64,000 nt of DNA, taken from positions 5,146,001 through 5,210,000 of the forward strand of contig NZ_VIVK01000001.1 of the NCBI RefSeq assembly GCF_007828865.1, read 5' to 3'. Positions 26,135 to 34,492 of the stretch are shown piece by piece. The notes below the pieces were generated by a model. It was not told where the DNA came from. It saw only the letters and a list, made by a program, of their open reading frames with translations, and searched no databases. Numbering within the stretch: position 1 is the stretch's first letter; every line of letters begins with the position of its first letter. The stretch comes from Kribbella amoyensis. Lineage in GTDB: Bacteria; Actinomycetota; Actinomycetes; Propionibacteriales; Kribbellaceae. The translations under genes were made by a program, and so were the position numbers.

Positions 26135-26884
26135 TTACCCGTCCAGCCGGGTGTCGGCATAGACGGTCATCGCGTCCCGCAGGTACTCGGTCACGCCGCC
26201 GTCGCCGATGGCGTCGTGGAACCGCGGGTCGTCGACGTACAACTGCCCGAGGCCCTTGTACGCCTCCCGGTTCGGCGTCCAGAACAGACACGTCACCTCG
26301 TAGTGGAACTGGATCAGCTCCTGCACGCTCGGGTCGGACACGTCGGCTCCTTCCGCCCGCAGGGCCGCGAGCCCCTCGTGCACCTTCGGGTACCCGGTGC
26401 GCGCCTTCTCGGCGTCCGACTCGGACCAGCCGCGCATCCGCTCCCGGCTCGCGTCGACGGCCGCGTCGCCCCAGCGCTCGCGCGCCTCGGCCTCGTACGG
26501 GTTGTGCTCGAATCCCTCGAACACCTTCTCCGGCGTCACTTCTCCTCCTTCTCTGATGCTCTCGATGGTGCGGTCGACGGTCCGGACCAGGTGGGCGAGC
26601 CGCTGCTGTTCCTTCAGCAGCCACTCCTTGTGCCGGCCGAGCACCGCGATCGTGTCGCCGGTACTGCGGTGCGCGATCACCTCGGCGACCACGTCCAGGC
26701 CGAGCCCGAGATCGCGGAGCAGCAGGATCTGCTGCAACGTGAGCAGCTGTTCTTCGGCGTAGTACCGGCGGCCGTTCGGCGCGGTGCGGGCCGGCACGAG
26801 CAGCCCGATCGCGTGGTAGTGCCGCAGCGTCCGCGAAGTCACGCCGGACGCCTTGGCCACCTCGGCGATCGACCAGGCCACCAC
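26135..26884 (-). CDS. MerR-family regulator with TipAS-like ligand domain
   Basis: This protein of about 249 residues has an N-terminal MerR winged helix (SIAEVAKASGVTSRTLRHYHAIGLL, with the wing NGRRYY) and a coiled-coil linker. A C-terminal TipAS-like domain (FEHNPYEAEARERWGD through FWTPNREAYKGLGQLYVDDPRF) follows. TipA proteins sense peptide antibiotics such as thiostrepton through a reactive cysteine. Here one cysteine is found in VTCLFW, but whether it matches the TipA site needs an alignment. An ATG at 26905 is in frame, but GGGAGA lies at the right distance from the GTG at 26884. A dyad at 26930-26946 probably serves autoregulation. Confidence 0.85.
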   Translation of the reverse strand: MVAWSIAEVAKASGVTSRTLRHYHAIGLLVPARTAPNGRRYYAEEQLLTLQQILLLRDLGLGLDVVAEVIAHRSTGDTIAVLGRHKEWLLKEQQRLAHLVRTVDRTIESIREGGEVTPEKVFEGFEHNPYEAEARERWGDAAVDASRERMRGWSESDAEKARTGYPKVHEGLAALRAEGADVSDPSVQELIQFHYEVTCLFWTPNREAYKGLGQLYVDDPRFHDAIGDGGVTEYLRDAMTVYADTRLDG

Positions 26885-26929
26885 AGTTCTCCCGTCTCGC
26901 TCCATCGACTGACGGGTCCGACGCTAGAG

Positions 26930-26946
26930 GTTGTCGCTACGTCAAC
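26930..26946 (-). promoter_or_regulatory. Candidate MerR operator and -35 region
   Basis: On the minus strand GTTGACGTAGCGACAAC forms an imperfect palindrome with GTTG/CAAC arms. It contains TTGACG, a good -35, upstream of the MerR gene. MerR regulators bind dyads inside their promoters and usually autoregulate, so this is the expected site. Confidence 0.55.
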
Positions 26947-26953
26947 TTCAAAC

Positions 26954-27508
26954 CTATTTCGTGGCCTGCTCGGCGAGCGCCCGGTTCATCGCGTGGAACT
27001 GCGGCTCGATGGTGTCGCGCAGCATGCCCGCGGTGAACGGGACCGCGACGCCGCGGAAGACCTCCTCCTGGACGAGCTTGGACCGGCCGCCCGGCAGCGG
27101 TTCGATCCGGAACGCGTGCTCGCCGTCGAAGATGCCGCCGAACCCGACGCTGCCGATCCAGCGCAGTTCCTTGCCCGGCTCGACCGCGAGCAGTTCCGGG
27201 TCGAACGTGGTCTCCTTGCCGTTGGTGTCGCGCAGCGTGTTGCTGATGACGTTGCCGACGACGAGATCGCCGGTCGAGCGGACCATGAACGGGTTCCAGT
27301 CCGGGTACGCCGCCCGGTCGGCCAGGACGCGCCAGACCGCGTCCGGGCTCGCGTCGATCTCGATCTCGGTGTGCAGCACGGTCGGCCTGGCGATCGCGTA
27401 CGTGGAGTACCCGATCAGGACGACGAGCGCGGCGCCGAGGCCGATCAGCAGGCGGCGGCGCTTCTTCTTGGTGATGGGCTTCTTCGGGGTGGATGCGGTG
27501 ACGGTCAT
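26954..27508 (-). CDS. Membrane-anchored SRPBCC (polyketide cyclase-like) protein
   Basis: This 184-residue protein starts with a very basic stretch (KKPITKKKRRR), then one membrane segment (LLIGLGAALVVLIGYSTYAI). A SRPBCC/START-like domain follows: HTEIEIDASPDAVWRVLADRAAYPDWNPF is the diagnostic opening. The fold forms a hydrophobic pocket for small ligands. The positive-inside pattern places the domain outside the cytoplasmic membrane. The start overlaps the stop of the TetR gene (ATGA), so the two form a coupled operon and the TetR protein may control it in response to a lipophilic ligand. The ligand is unknown. Confidence 0.78.
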   Translation of the reverse strand: MTVTASTPKKPITKKKRRRLLIGLGAALVVLIGYSTYAIARPTVLHTEIEIDASPDAVWRVLADRAAYPDWNPFMVRSTGDLVVGNVISNTLRDTNGKETTFDPELLAVEPGKELRWIGSVGFGGIFDGEHAFRIEPLPGGRSKLVQEEVFRGVAVPFTAGMLRDTIEPQFHAMNRALAEQATK

Positions 27509-28062
27509 CGGGGCTCCTTGCCCAGCACGCTGTCGACCAGCGTCCTGGCGTAGTCGGCGGAGAGCGGCTCACCCGTGACGAGGAGCCGGTAGTACAGGGG
27601 GCCGACCAGTTGGTCGACGAGGGTCTCGGGGGCGACGTGGTCGAGGACGAGCCCTTGCTGCTGGGCGTTCGCGACGACGGCGGTGACGGCGGCGTGCCGC
27701 TCGGCCCAGAGGGCGCGGACCCGGTCGCCGACGCGCGGTTCGCGGGCGGCCGCGGCGGCGAGATCGGCGACCAGGGCGGGGGGAGTGGCGGCGAGGCCGG
27801 CGGCGATCGTGGCGACCAGATTGGTCAGGTCGCCGCGTGGATCGTCGGTCGGCGCGAACGGTACGTCCTCGCGCAGGTGGGCGATCAGGGCGACGACCAG
27901 CTCGGCCTTCGACGGCCAGCGCCGGTAGATGGTGGTCTTGGCGACCCCGGCCCGCTCGGCGACCCGGTCGATCGACAGCCCGTCGTACCCGCGGTGCCGG
28001 AGCTCCTCGCCGGCCGCGGCTAGCACCTTGCCGTCGACCGCCATGTCCCTGGGCCTGACCAT
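27505..28062 (-). CDS. TetR-family transcriptional regulator
   Basis: This 185-residue repressor has the N-terminal TetR helix-turn-helix: GYDGLSIDRVAERAGVAKTTIYRRWPSKAELVVALI (about residues 25-60). The C-terminal domain (FAPTDDPRGDLTNLVATIA onward) is of the TetR_C_16/AcrR type, which binds hydrophobic ligands. The ATG at 28062 follows AGAAGG; a much longer frame reaching 29046 is antisense to the kinase gene and is rejected. It is coupled to the SRPBCC gene. The perfect palindrome 24 bases upstream lies between it and the divergent kinase, so it probably represses both directions. Confidence 0.88.
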   Translation of the reverse strand: MVRPRDMAVDGKVLAAAGEELRHRGYDGLSIDRVAERAGVAKTTIYRRWPSKAELVVALIAHLREDVPFAPTDDPRGDLTNLVATIAAGLAATPPALVADLAAAAAREPRVGDRVRALWAERHAAVTAVVANAQQQGLVLDHVAPETLVDQLVGPLYYRLLVTGEPLSADYARTLVDSVLGKEPR

Positions 28063-28085
28063 GTCCGCCTTCTTTCCGCTACGGG

Positions 28086-28097
28086 TGTTTCGAAACA
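28086..28097. promoter_or_regulatory. Perfect palindrome TGTTTCGAAACA (candidate TetR operator)
   Basis: A 12-bp perfect palindrome lies in the gap between the TetR gene and the divergent kinase gene. Its position and symmetry fit a TetR autoregulatory operator. Confidence 0.55.
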
Positions 28098-28143
28098 AGA
28101 GTAGCGTAATCGAACTGTCGGGGGAATGGGGCAGGATGCGCGA

Positions 28144-29049
28144 ATGGACGGGTTCGAGGCGATCGCGGCGAGCGCGGTACCGCTGACGGGTGGCTACGGC
28201 GGGGAGACGTACGCCGTGAGCGCGGCCGGCGAGGACGCGGTGCTGCGGTTGTACGTGCGGCATCCGGAGCGGGCCGTGGTCGACATGGCGTTGCTGCGGC
28301 TGGTTCGTGGGTTGTTGCCGGTGCCGCGAGTCCTGGACGCGATGCCGGAGCCCGACCTGGAGGGTGCCCCGCCTTATGTGCTCACCGAGCGGCTGCCGGG
28401 GATCAACCTGGAGCGGTACCTCGAGACCGCGGGTGACGACGAGCGGGGGAAGGTGGGGGAGCAGCTCGGCGAACTGCTGGTCCGGCTGAGCGGGATGCCG
28501 TTCCTGCGGTACGGCGAGTTCTCCGGTCCCGACCTGGAGATCCGGTCGTTCGAGAGCGACCTGCTGCGCTGGTTCCACACCAAGGTCGAGGACCTCGGCC
28601 TGGCCCGGGACCAGGTGGAGTCGCTGACCGGGGTGATCGACCGGATCGGTGACCTCGAGGCGACCGGCGCGGACCGGATCTGCCTGGTCCACAGCGACTT
28701 CAACCCGAAGAACCTGCTCGTCGATCCGGAGACCGCCGAGCTCACCGGGCTGATCGACTGGGAGTTCGCCCACGCCGGCTCGCCGTACACCGACCTGGGG
28801 AACGTGCTGCGTTTCTGTACCGACCCGGTGCTCGGCTCCGCGGTACTCCGCGTCGTCCGGGCCGGGGCGCCCGGGCTCGGGGACCGGCTCGAGGAGCGGG
28901 GCCGGGCGGCGGATCTGTGGGCGCTGTTCGACCTCGCGGCCCGCTCGGGGCAGAACCCGGTGACCACCGCCGCGCACGACCTGATCCGGCGGATCGCCGA
29001 CACGGGCGACCTGTCCGGAGGCCGCCCGGACCTCGACGTCGTACATTGA
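28144..29049 (+). CDS. Aminoglycoside phosphotransferase (APH)-family kinase
   Basis: This protein of about 301 residues has an APH/choline-kinase-like fold. The catalytic loop is LVHSDFNPKNLLVD (Asp base, Asn metal ligand) and the metal-binding motif is GLIDWEFAHAGSPYTDLGN, replacing the DFG of protein kinases. The ATP-binding part includes LTGGYGGETYAV. The family phosphorylates aminoglycosides, homoserine, macrolides or other hydroxyl compounds; substrate unknown. The ATG at 28126 is six codons upstream in frame but abuts its purine-rich stretch; 28144 is slightly better placed. It is divergent from the TetR gene across a palindromic site. Confidence 0.8.
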   Translation: MDGFEAIAASAVPLTGGYGGETYAVSAAGEDAVLRLYVRHPERAVVDMALLRLVRGLLPVPRVLDAMPEPDLEGAPPYVLTERLPGINLERYLETAGDDERGKVGEQLGELLVRLSGMPFLRYGEFSGPDLEIRSFESDLLRWFHTKVEDLGLARDQVESLTGVIDRIGDLEATGADRICLVHSDFNPKNLLVDPETAELTGLIDWEFAHAGSPYTDLGNVLRFCTDPVLGSAVLRVVRAGAPGLGDRLEERGRAADLWALFDLAARSGQNPVTTAAHDLIRRIADTGDLSGGRPDLDVVH

Positions 29050-29107
29050 GAGCAGTGAGCACGTCGAGCGACCTCGGCGGGCGGCCGGTATGCCCGGGTG
29101 CCCCGGG

Positions 29108-29137
29108 TTGTGCTGCCTTCGTCAATACCCGTATTCT
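29108..29137 (+). promoter_or_regulatory. Candidate rpsA promoter
   Basis: TTGTGC (29108-29113) and TATTCT (29132-29137) are separated by 18 bases. This would give a 5' leader of roughly 150 bases before rpsA. The remaining 29138-29296 region shows no other clear element. Confidence 0.5.
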
Positions 29138-29296
29138 GTGAGATGCGCTATGGGCCCGCGCGACCTCGGACGGAGCAGGCCCGTGCTCGCAGCAGTCGGT
29201 GGTGATTCTGTTCGGTCAGGCAACCCAGCGTTTGGTGCGATCAAAGGTCCATGACGCACCCGCACGACACCATCAGCCCACGGAGCAACCCACCAC

Positions 29297-30778
29297 ATGA
29301 CGGCCAGCATCGAGGCACCTCTCGACCCCGCAGTGCGCAACACCCCGCAGGTAGCGGTCAATGACATCGGGTCGGAGGAAGACTTCCTCGCGGCGATCGA
29401 TCAGACCATCAAGTACTTCAACGACGGCGACATCGTCGAGGGCACCATCGTCAAGGTCGACCGGGACGAGGTCCTGCTCGACATCGGTTACAAGACCGAA
29501 GGCGTCATCCCCTCGCGCGAGCTGTCGATCAAGCACGACGTCGACCCGAACGAGGTCGTCAACGTCGGCGACCACGTCGAGGCCCTGGTTCTCCAGAAGG
29601 AGGACAAGGAAGGTCGCCTGATCCTCTCGAAGAAGCGCGCCCAGTACGAGAAGGCCTGGGGCACGATCGAGAAGATCAAGGAAGAGGACGGCGTCGTCAC
29701 CGGTACCGTCATCGAGGTCGTCAAGGGTGGACTCATCCTCGACATCGGCCTCCGTGGCTTCCTGCCGGCCTCGCTCGTCGAGATGCGCCGGGTCCGCGAC
29801 CTTCAGCCGTACGTCGGCCAGGAGATCGAGGCCAAGATCATCGAGCTGGACAAGAACCGCAACAACGTGGTCCTGTCCCGCCGGGCGTGGCTGGAGCAGA
29901 CGCAGTCCGAGGTGCGGATGAACTTCCTCACCCAGCTGCAGAAGGGCCAGATCCGCAAGGGTGTCGTCTCCTCGATCGTCAACTTCGGTGCGTTCGTGGA
30001 CCTCGGCGGCGTCGACGGCCTGGTGCACGTCTCGGAGCTGTCCTGGAAGCACATCGACCACCCGACCGAGGTCGTCGAGGTCGGCCAGGAGGTCACCGTC
30101 GAGGTGCTGGACGTCGACATGGACCGCGAGCGCGTCTCGCTGTCGCTGAAGGCGACCCAGGAAGACCCGTGGCAGCAGTTCGCCCGGACCCACCAGATGG
30201 GCCAGATCGTGCCCGGCAAGGTCACCAAGCTGGTTCCGTTCGGTGCGTTCGTCCGCGTGGAGGAGGGCATCGAGGGTCTGGTGCACATCTCCGAGCTGGC
30301 CGAGCGGCACGTCGAGATCCCGGAGCAGGTCGTCCAGGTCAACGACGACGTCATGGTCAAGATCATCGACATCGACCTGGAGCGTCGCCGGATCTCGCTG
30401 TCGCTGAAGCAGGCGAACGAGGGTGTCGACCCCGTGTCGGACGACTTCGACCCCACGCTCTACGGCATGGCGGCGACGTACGACAAGGACGGCAACTACA
30501 TCTACCCCGAGGGCTTCGACCCGGAGACCGGCGAGTGGCTCGAGGGCTTCGACGCTCAGCGCGAGGAGTGGGAGCGGCAGTACGCCGAGGCCCACACGCG
30601 CTGGGAGGCCCACAAGAAGCAGATCGAGGAGGCCAAGTCGGCCGACGTCGAGGCCGGCGAGGCGTCGTCGTACTCCTCGTCCGCGGCTCCGGTCAACGAC
30701 AACACGCCCGCCGAGGGCGCGCTGGCTTCCGACGAGGCGCTGCAGGCGCTGCGTGAGAAGCTGACCGGCCAGGGCTGA
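29297..30778 (+). CDS. rpsA: 30S ribosomal protein S1
   Basis: This 493-residue protein contains four S1 RNA-binding repeats at about residues 45-115, 130-195, 215-283 and 300-370. Each has the pattern G-x-V...(I)VNFGAFVDLGGVDGLVHVSELS. The four-repeat form is usual in actinobacteria, whereas E. coli S1 has six. A C-terminal acidic, low-complexity tail follows. S1 helps bring mRNA to the 30S subunit. The internal start and the N-terminal MTASIEAPLDPAVRNTPQVAVNDIGSEEDFLAAID agree with actinobacterial homologues. A strong terminator hairpin follows. Confidence 0.97.
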   Translation: MTASIEAPLDPAVRNTPQVAVNDIGSEEDFLAAIDQTIKYFNDGDIVEGTIVKVDRDEVLLDIGYKTEGVIPSRELSIKHDVDPNEVVNVGDHVEALVLQKEDKEGRLILSKKRAQYEKAWGTIEKIKEEDGVVTGTVIEVVKGGLILDIGLRGFLPASLVEMRRVRDLQPYVGQEIEAKIIELDKNRNNVVLSRRAWLEQTQSEVRMNFLTQLQKGQIRKGVVSSIVNFGAFVDLGGVDGLVHVSELSWKHIDHPTEVVEVGQEVTVEVLDVDMDRERVSLSLKATQEDPWQQFARTHQMGQIVPGKVTKLVPFGAFVRVEEGIEGLVHISELAERHVEIPEQVVQVNDDVMVKIIDIDLERRRISLSLKQANEGVDPVSDDFDPTLYGMAATYDKDGNYIYPEGFDPETGEWLEGFDAQREEWERQYAEAHTRWEAHKKQIEEAKSADVEAGEASSYSSSAAPVNDNTPAEGALASDEALQALREKLTGQG

Positions 30779-30795
30779 CCTGCCGAGTAGGACCC

Positions 30796-30840
30796 GAGGC
30801 CCCCGCACCCCCGTACTGGGTGCGGGGGCCTCGCCTTTGT
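30796..30840 (+). terminator. Terminator after rpsA
   Basis: A perfect 15-bp stem (GAGGCCCCCGCACCC with its complement) closes a 7-base loop and is followed by a short T-rich run. It begins 17 bases after the rpsA stop and could also serve the convergent SARP gene. Confidence 0.85.
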
Positions 30841-30878
30841 CCGGGTCCGGTGGTCTGCCGGTCTGCTGACCGAACCGG

Positions 30879-33638
30879 TCAGCTCCGGCCGGCGAGCAGG
30901 TCCTCGACCGTCTGCTGGTCCAGGGTGGGCGTGCCCGGCAGGCCGGTCTCGGTGAGGATGCCGAGCGCGAGCCGCCAGTGCTCGTGGGCGTTGGCGAGGT
31001 TGTCGCTGTCGCGGAGGGCACGGCCGAGATTGACCAGCGAGCTGACCTCGCCCCACCGGTCGTTGAGTTCGCGGCTGAGCGCCAGCGCCTCCTGATAGTG
31101 CCGGACCGCCTCGGTGAGTTCCCCGGCGGCGAGCAACGCACCGGCCAAGGTGTCGAGGGAGAACGCCTCCGCCCGCCGTTCGCCGCTGCTCCGATTGAGC
31201 CGGACCGCGTGGCCGGCCGCGCCGACGGCTTCCCGAGCGCGTCCCACGGCGAGTTGGGCCGACGCCAGACCGGAGTAGTTCCGGGCCACCTCCACGTCGT
31301 CGTCGAACGCCGCCAGCACGTCGATCGCGCGCTGGTGCTGCCGGATCGCCTCCTCCGGCTCACCCGCCCACCGGTGCATCCGGGCGAGATCGGTCAGCGT
31401 GGCCCCGCGTCCGCGTTCGTCGCCGAGCTGCTCGAACAGGCGCAGGGCGTTCCGCAACTGCTCGGCCGCGTTGCCGAAGTCGCGGCGGTGCAGGTGCGCG
31501 CCGCCAAGTCCGTTCGCCGCGACCGCCTGACCCGCGAGGTCGCCGGTCCGGCCGGCCGCTTCGACCGCGAGCGCCTGCAGGTCGAAGAGCTCGTCGAGGG
31601 CGCGGATGTAGATGAGGTACGGCCACAACGCGATCGCGATCCGGTACGCCGCCCGGTCGTCCCCGAGCCGGGCCGCTTCGTACGCGGCCGCGACGAGGCC
31701 GCGCCGTTCGGCGGTGAACCACGCGGCGGCGTCCGCGGCGTCGTCGAAGGTCAGCGGCCGGACGCCGGGCAGTGGTTCGCCGAAGTCGATCAGCGGTTGG
31801 GACCGTTCCAGGGCGACCTTGCCGTTCAAGGCGGACTGCGCGTACCAGTCGAAGATCCGGGCTCGCGCGTCGCCGCGTTCGGCGGCCGTCCCGAGCTGCT
31901 CGGCCAGCCCGATCGAGTACACCCGGAGCAGGTCGTGCAGGCGGTACCGGGTGTCCTGCGGCTCGACGAGATGCACGGCGACCAGTTCGTCGAGCAGCCG
32001 CTGCGCCTCCTTCTCCGACACCGCGGCCAGCGCCGCCGCCGCGTGCGGACCGAGCTCCTGGACCGGATGGAGTCCGAGCAGCCGGAACATCCTGGCCTCG
32101 GCCGGATCGAGGACCTCGTACGACCAGTCGAACACCACCCGCAGGGCGCCGTCGTCGTCCTCGCCGACGTCGAGCAGCTTGAGCCGATCCGGGTGGTTGC
32201 GCAGTTCCTCGAGGACGTCGCGCAGACCGGTCGAAACCGTCCGGGTCGCCCGCTCGGCCGCGATCGCCAAGGCGAGGGGGAGATGCCCGCACAACGCCGC
32301 CAACTCGGCGAGCTCGGTCGGTACGGAGGGAACGCGATGCTGGTCGAAGGTGGCCGTCAGGTACTGGGCCGCGTCGGCGTCGGTGAACCGCTCCAACGGC
32401 AGGCGATGCGCCCCTTCCCGCGCGGCGAGGGACCGAAGTCGGCTGCGGCTCGTGATCAGGACCAGCCCGGCGGATCCCGGCAGCAACGGCCGTACCTGCT
32501 CGGCGTCGCGCGCGTTGTCGAGGACGAGGAGGATCCGGCGATCGGCGAGCAGCGTCCGCAGCAACGCGGTGCGAGCCGTACCGCTGTCAGGCAGGTGCGC
32601 GCCCGGTACGCCGAGGCTGCGCAGCAACAACTCCAGGGCCAGCTCGGTCGTCATCGGAGCCCCGGGACCGAATCCCTCCAGGTCCAGGTAGAGCTGACCG
32701 TCCGGGAACTCGCCGGCCGCCCGATGCGCCCAGTACAAGGCGAGCGCGGTCTTGCCGACTCCACCCTGGCCGTGGATCGCCGCGATCGTCACGCCGCCCG
32801 CCTCCCGGGCCGACCGGCTGACCTGGTCCAGCTCGGCCAGCGCGGCATCGCGGCCGGTGAAGTGCCGAGGTGCGGGCGGGAGCTGTCGTGGTTTGGCGGT
32901 ACCGCCGGGTGTCCGCGACATCGGTGATTCGGTTGCCGCCAGCAACTCGGCGTGCAGGCGGCGCAGTTCGGGGGCCGGGTCGACGCCGAGCTCGTCGGCC
33001 AGCCGGCGGCGCAGTTCGTCGTAGGAGACCAGTGCCTCGGCCGGGCGACCGGAGCGGTACAGGGCGGTCAGGAGCCGGTGCCACAGCGGTTCGCGGAGCG
33101 GGTGGTCGGCGGTGAGCTGCCGCAGCTCGGGCAGCACGGCGTCCACCTGGCCGGCCGCGAGATCCAGGTCGACGCGGCGCTCCACCGCGGCCAGGTATGC
33201 CTCGACGAGCCGCGACTTCGGGACCTGCGCCAGCCAGTCCGAGCCCATCCCGCCGAACGGCTCACCGCGCCACAGCCCGAGCGCCTCGGCCAACCGCGCC
33301 CGCTCGCCGGTTCCACTCGCCGACTCGATCAGCCGGAGGAAGCGGGTCGCGTCCACCCGGTCCGGGTCGATCGCCAGCTGATACCCGTCGGCGGCCGGCT
33401 CGAACGTCACCAAGGGGCCGATCACCCGCCGGAGCCGGGCCGCCAGGGTCTGCAGGCTGGCCCGGAGATTCTCGGGCGGCTCCTCGCCCCACAACCGCCG
33501 GCCGATCGCGTCCGCGCTGACCGCGTCGGGTGCGGCGAGCGCGAGGATCACCAGCAGGGTCCGGACCCGGCCGGTCGGGACCACGACGAGGGCGCCGTCG
33601 CGGCGTACCTCGAACGGTCCGAGCAGCCGGATCTCCAC
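30879..33638 (-). CDS. AfsR/SARP-type regulator (SARP-BTAD, NB-ARC, TPR)
   Basis: This protein of about 919 residues has the classic AfsR layout. A SARP winged helix comes first (IRLLGPFEVRRDG, VRTLLVILALAAPDAVSADAIGRRLWGEEPPEN), then a BTAD all-helical domain to about residue 245. The NB-ARC ATPase has Walker A GQGGVGKTALALYWAH near residue 285 and LLVLDN as Walker B. TPR-like repeats follow from about residue 680. Such proteins often control secondary metabolism or stress pathways. The GTG at 33638 is preferred to 33659 because GAGGGG lies 7 bases before it. It has no biosynthetic neighbours; it is convergent with rpsA and divergent from coaE, so its targets are probably elsewhere. Confidence 0.88.
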   Translation of the reverse strand: MEIRLLGPFEVRRDGALVVVPTGRVRTLLVILALAAPDAVSADAIGRRLWGEEPPENLRASLQTLAARLRRVIGPLVTFEPAADGYQLAIDPDRVDATRFLRLIESASGTGERARLAEALGLWRGEPFGGMGSDWLAQVPKSRLVEAYLAAVERRVDLDLAAGQVDAVLPELRQLTADHPLREPLWHRLLTALYRSGRPAEALVSYDELRRRLADELGVDPAPELRRLHAELLAATESPMSRTPGGTAKPRQLPPAPRHFTGRDAALAELDQVSRSAREAGGVTIAAIHGQGGVGKTALALYWAHRAAGEFPDGQLYLDLEGFGPGAPMTTELALELLLRSLGVPGAHLPDSGTARTALLRTLLADRRILLVLDNARDAEQVRPLLPGSAGLVLITSRSRLRSLAAREGAHRLPLERFTDADAAQYLTATFDQHRVPSVPTELAELAALCGHLPLALAIAAERATRTVSTGLRDVLEELRNHPDRLKLLDVGEDDDGALRVVFDWSYEVLDPAEARMFRLLGLHPVQELGPHAAAALAAVSEKEAQRLLDELVAVHLVEPQDTRYRLHDLLRVYSIGLAEQLGTAAERGDARARIFDWYAQSALNGKVALERSQPLIDFGEPLPGVRPLTFDDAADAAAWFTAERRGLVAAAYEAARLGDDRAAYRIAIALWPYLIYIRALDELFDLQALAVEAAGRTGDLAGQAVAANGLGGAHLHRRDFGNAAEQLRNALRLFEQLGDERGRGATLTDLARMHRWAGEPEEAIRQHQRAIDVLAAFDDDVEVARNYSGLASAQLAVGRAREAVGAAGHAVRLNRSSGERRAEAFSLDTLAGALLAAGELTEAVRHYQEALALSRELNDRWGEVSSLVNLGRALRDSDNLANAHEHWRLALGILTETGLPGTPTLDQQTVEDLLAGRS

Positions 33639-33722
33639 CTGACCACCCCTCGCCGGCACCGCGGCCGGATCCCTGTGTCACCTGGCCCGGGTCCCGGGAC
33701 CGAGTTCGTCCGGCGTCCGGCA

Positions 33723-33734
33723 CACAGTACTGTG
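33723..33734. promoter_or_regulatory. Perfect palindrome CACAGTACTGTG before coaE
   Basis: A 12-bp perfect palindrome ends 5 bases before the coaE start and lies 85 bases upstream of the divergent SARP gene. It could be an operator or a small hairpin over the ribosome binding region. Another palindrome, GGTCCCGGGACC, is at 33690-33701. Confidence 0.35.
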
Positions 33735-33739
33735 CTGCG

Positions 33740-34354
33740 GTGCTAAGAGTTGGGTTGACCGGGGGCATCGGATCCGGCAAGAGCGCCGTCTCCTCGCGGC
33801 TGGCCGAGCGGGGTGCCGTGGTGATCGACTCGGACGTCCTCGCGCGCGAGGTGGTCGCGAAGGGGACCGACGGGCTGGCCGAGGTGGTCGCGGCGTTCGG
33901 CGACGTGCTCACCCCCGAGGGCGAGCTGGACCGGCCCGCGGTCGGCAAGCTCGTGTTCGGCGACGAGGCGGCCCGGCGGAAGCTGGAGGGGATCATCCAT
34001 CCCCGGGTCCGGGCCCGGGCGGCCGAGATCGAGGCGCAGGCGCCGGCCGACGCGGTCGTGGTGCACGACATCCCGTTGCTGGTGGAGACCGGGCAGGCGG
34101 GGAAGTTCGACCTGGTCCTGGTCGTGGACGTGCCCGTCGAGGTCCAGGTGGAGCGGCTGACCACGATCCGGGGGATGGCCGCCGACGAGGCGCGGAGCCG
34201 GATCGCGAGCCAGGCGTCCCGCGACCAGCGGCTGGCGGCCGCGGACGTGGTGATCGACAACGCCGGTTCGCCGGCCGACCTGGACGCCCGGATCGACACG
34301 CTCTGGACCGACCTGGCCGCGCGCGCAGGGCACGGTCCGGACACGAAAGCGTGA
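33740..34354 (+). CDS. coaE: Dephospho-CoA kinase
   Basis: This 204-residue enzyme catalyses the last step of coenzyme A synthesis, phosphorylating the 3'-hydroxyl of dephospho-CoA. It opens VLRVGLTGGIGSGKSAVSSRLAERGAVVIDSDVLAREVV, which contains the P-loop and the conserved IDSD substrate motif. The lid region DEARSRIASQASRDQRLAAADVVIDN is also canonical. GTG at 33740 is the only start that does not add residues before the P-loop strand; the longer frame to 33530 runs antisense through the SARP gene. In many actinobacteria coaE lies between rpsA and uvrB, as here. Confidence 0.95.
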   Translation: MLRVGLTGGIGSGKSAVSSRLAERGAVVIDSDVLAREVVAKGTDGLAEVVAAFGDVLTPEGELDRPAVGKLVFGDEAARRKLEGIIHPRVRARAAEIEAQAPADAVVVHDIPLLVETGQAGKFDLVLVVDVPVEVQVERLTTIRGMAADEARSRIASQASRDQRLAAADVVIDNAGSPADLDARIDTLWTDLAARAGHGPDTKA

Positions 34355-34492
34355 CCCCTGCGCGGGAAATGATGTTTCCGGGCCGGCCTGTACGAGAATC
34401 GCAGCCGGTTCGCCCGGTCCCCTCCGGACCTGGCCGACCACCCCTCGGTGCGATCCACGCGCCGGTCCGCGAGCCAAGATTGGGAGGATGGC

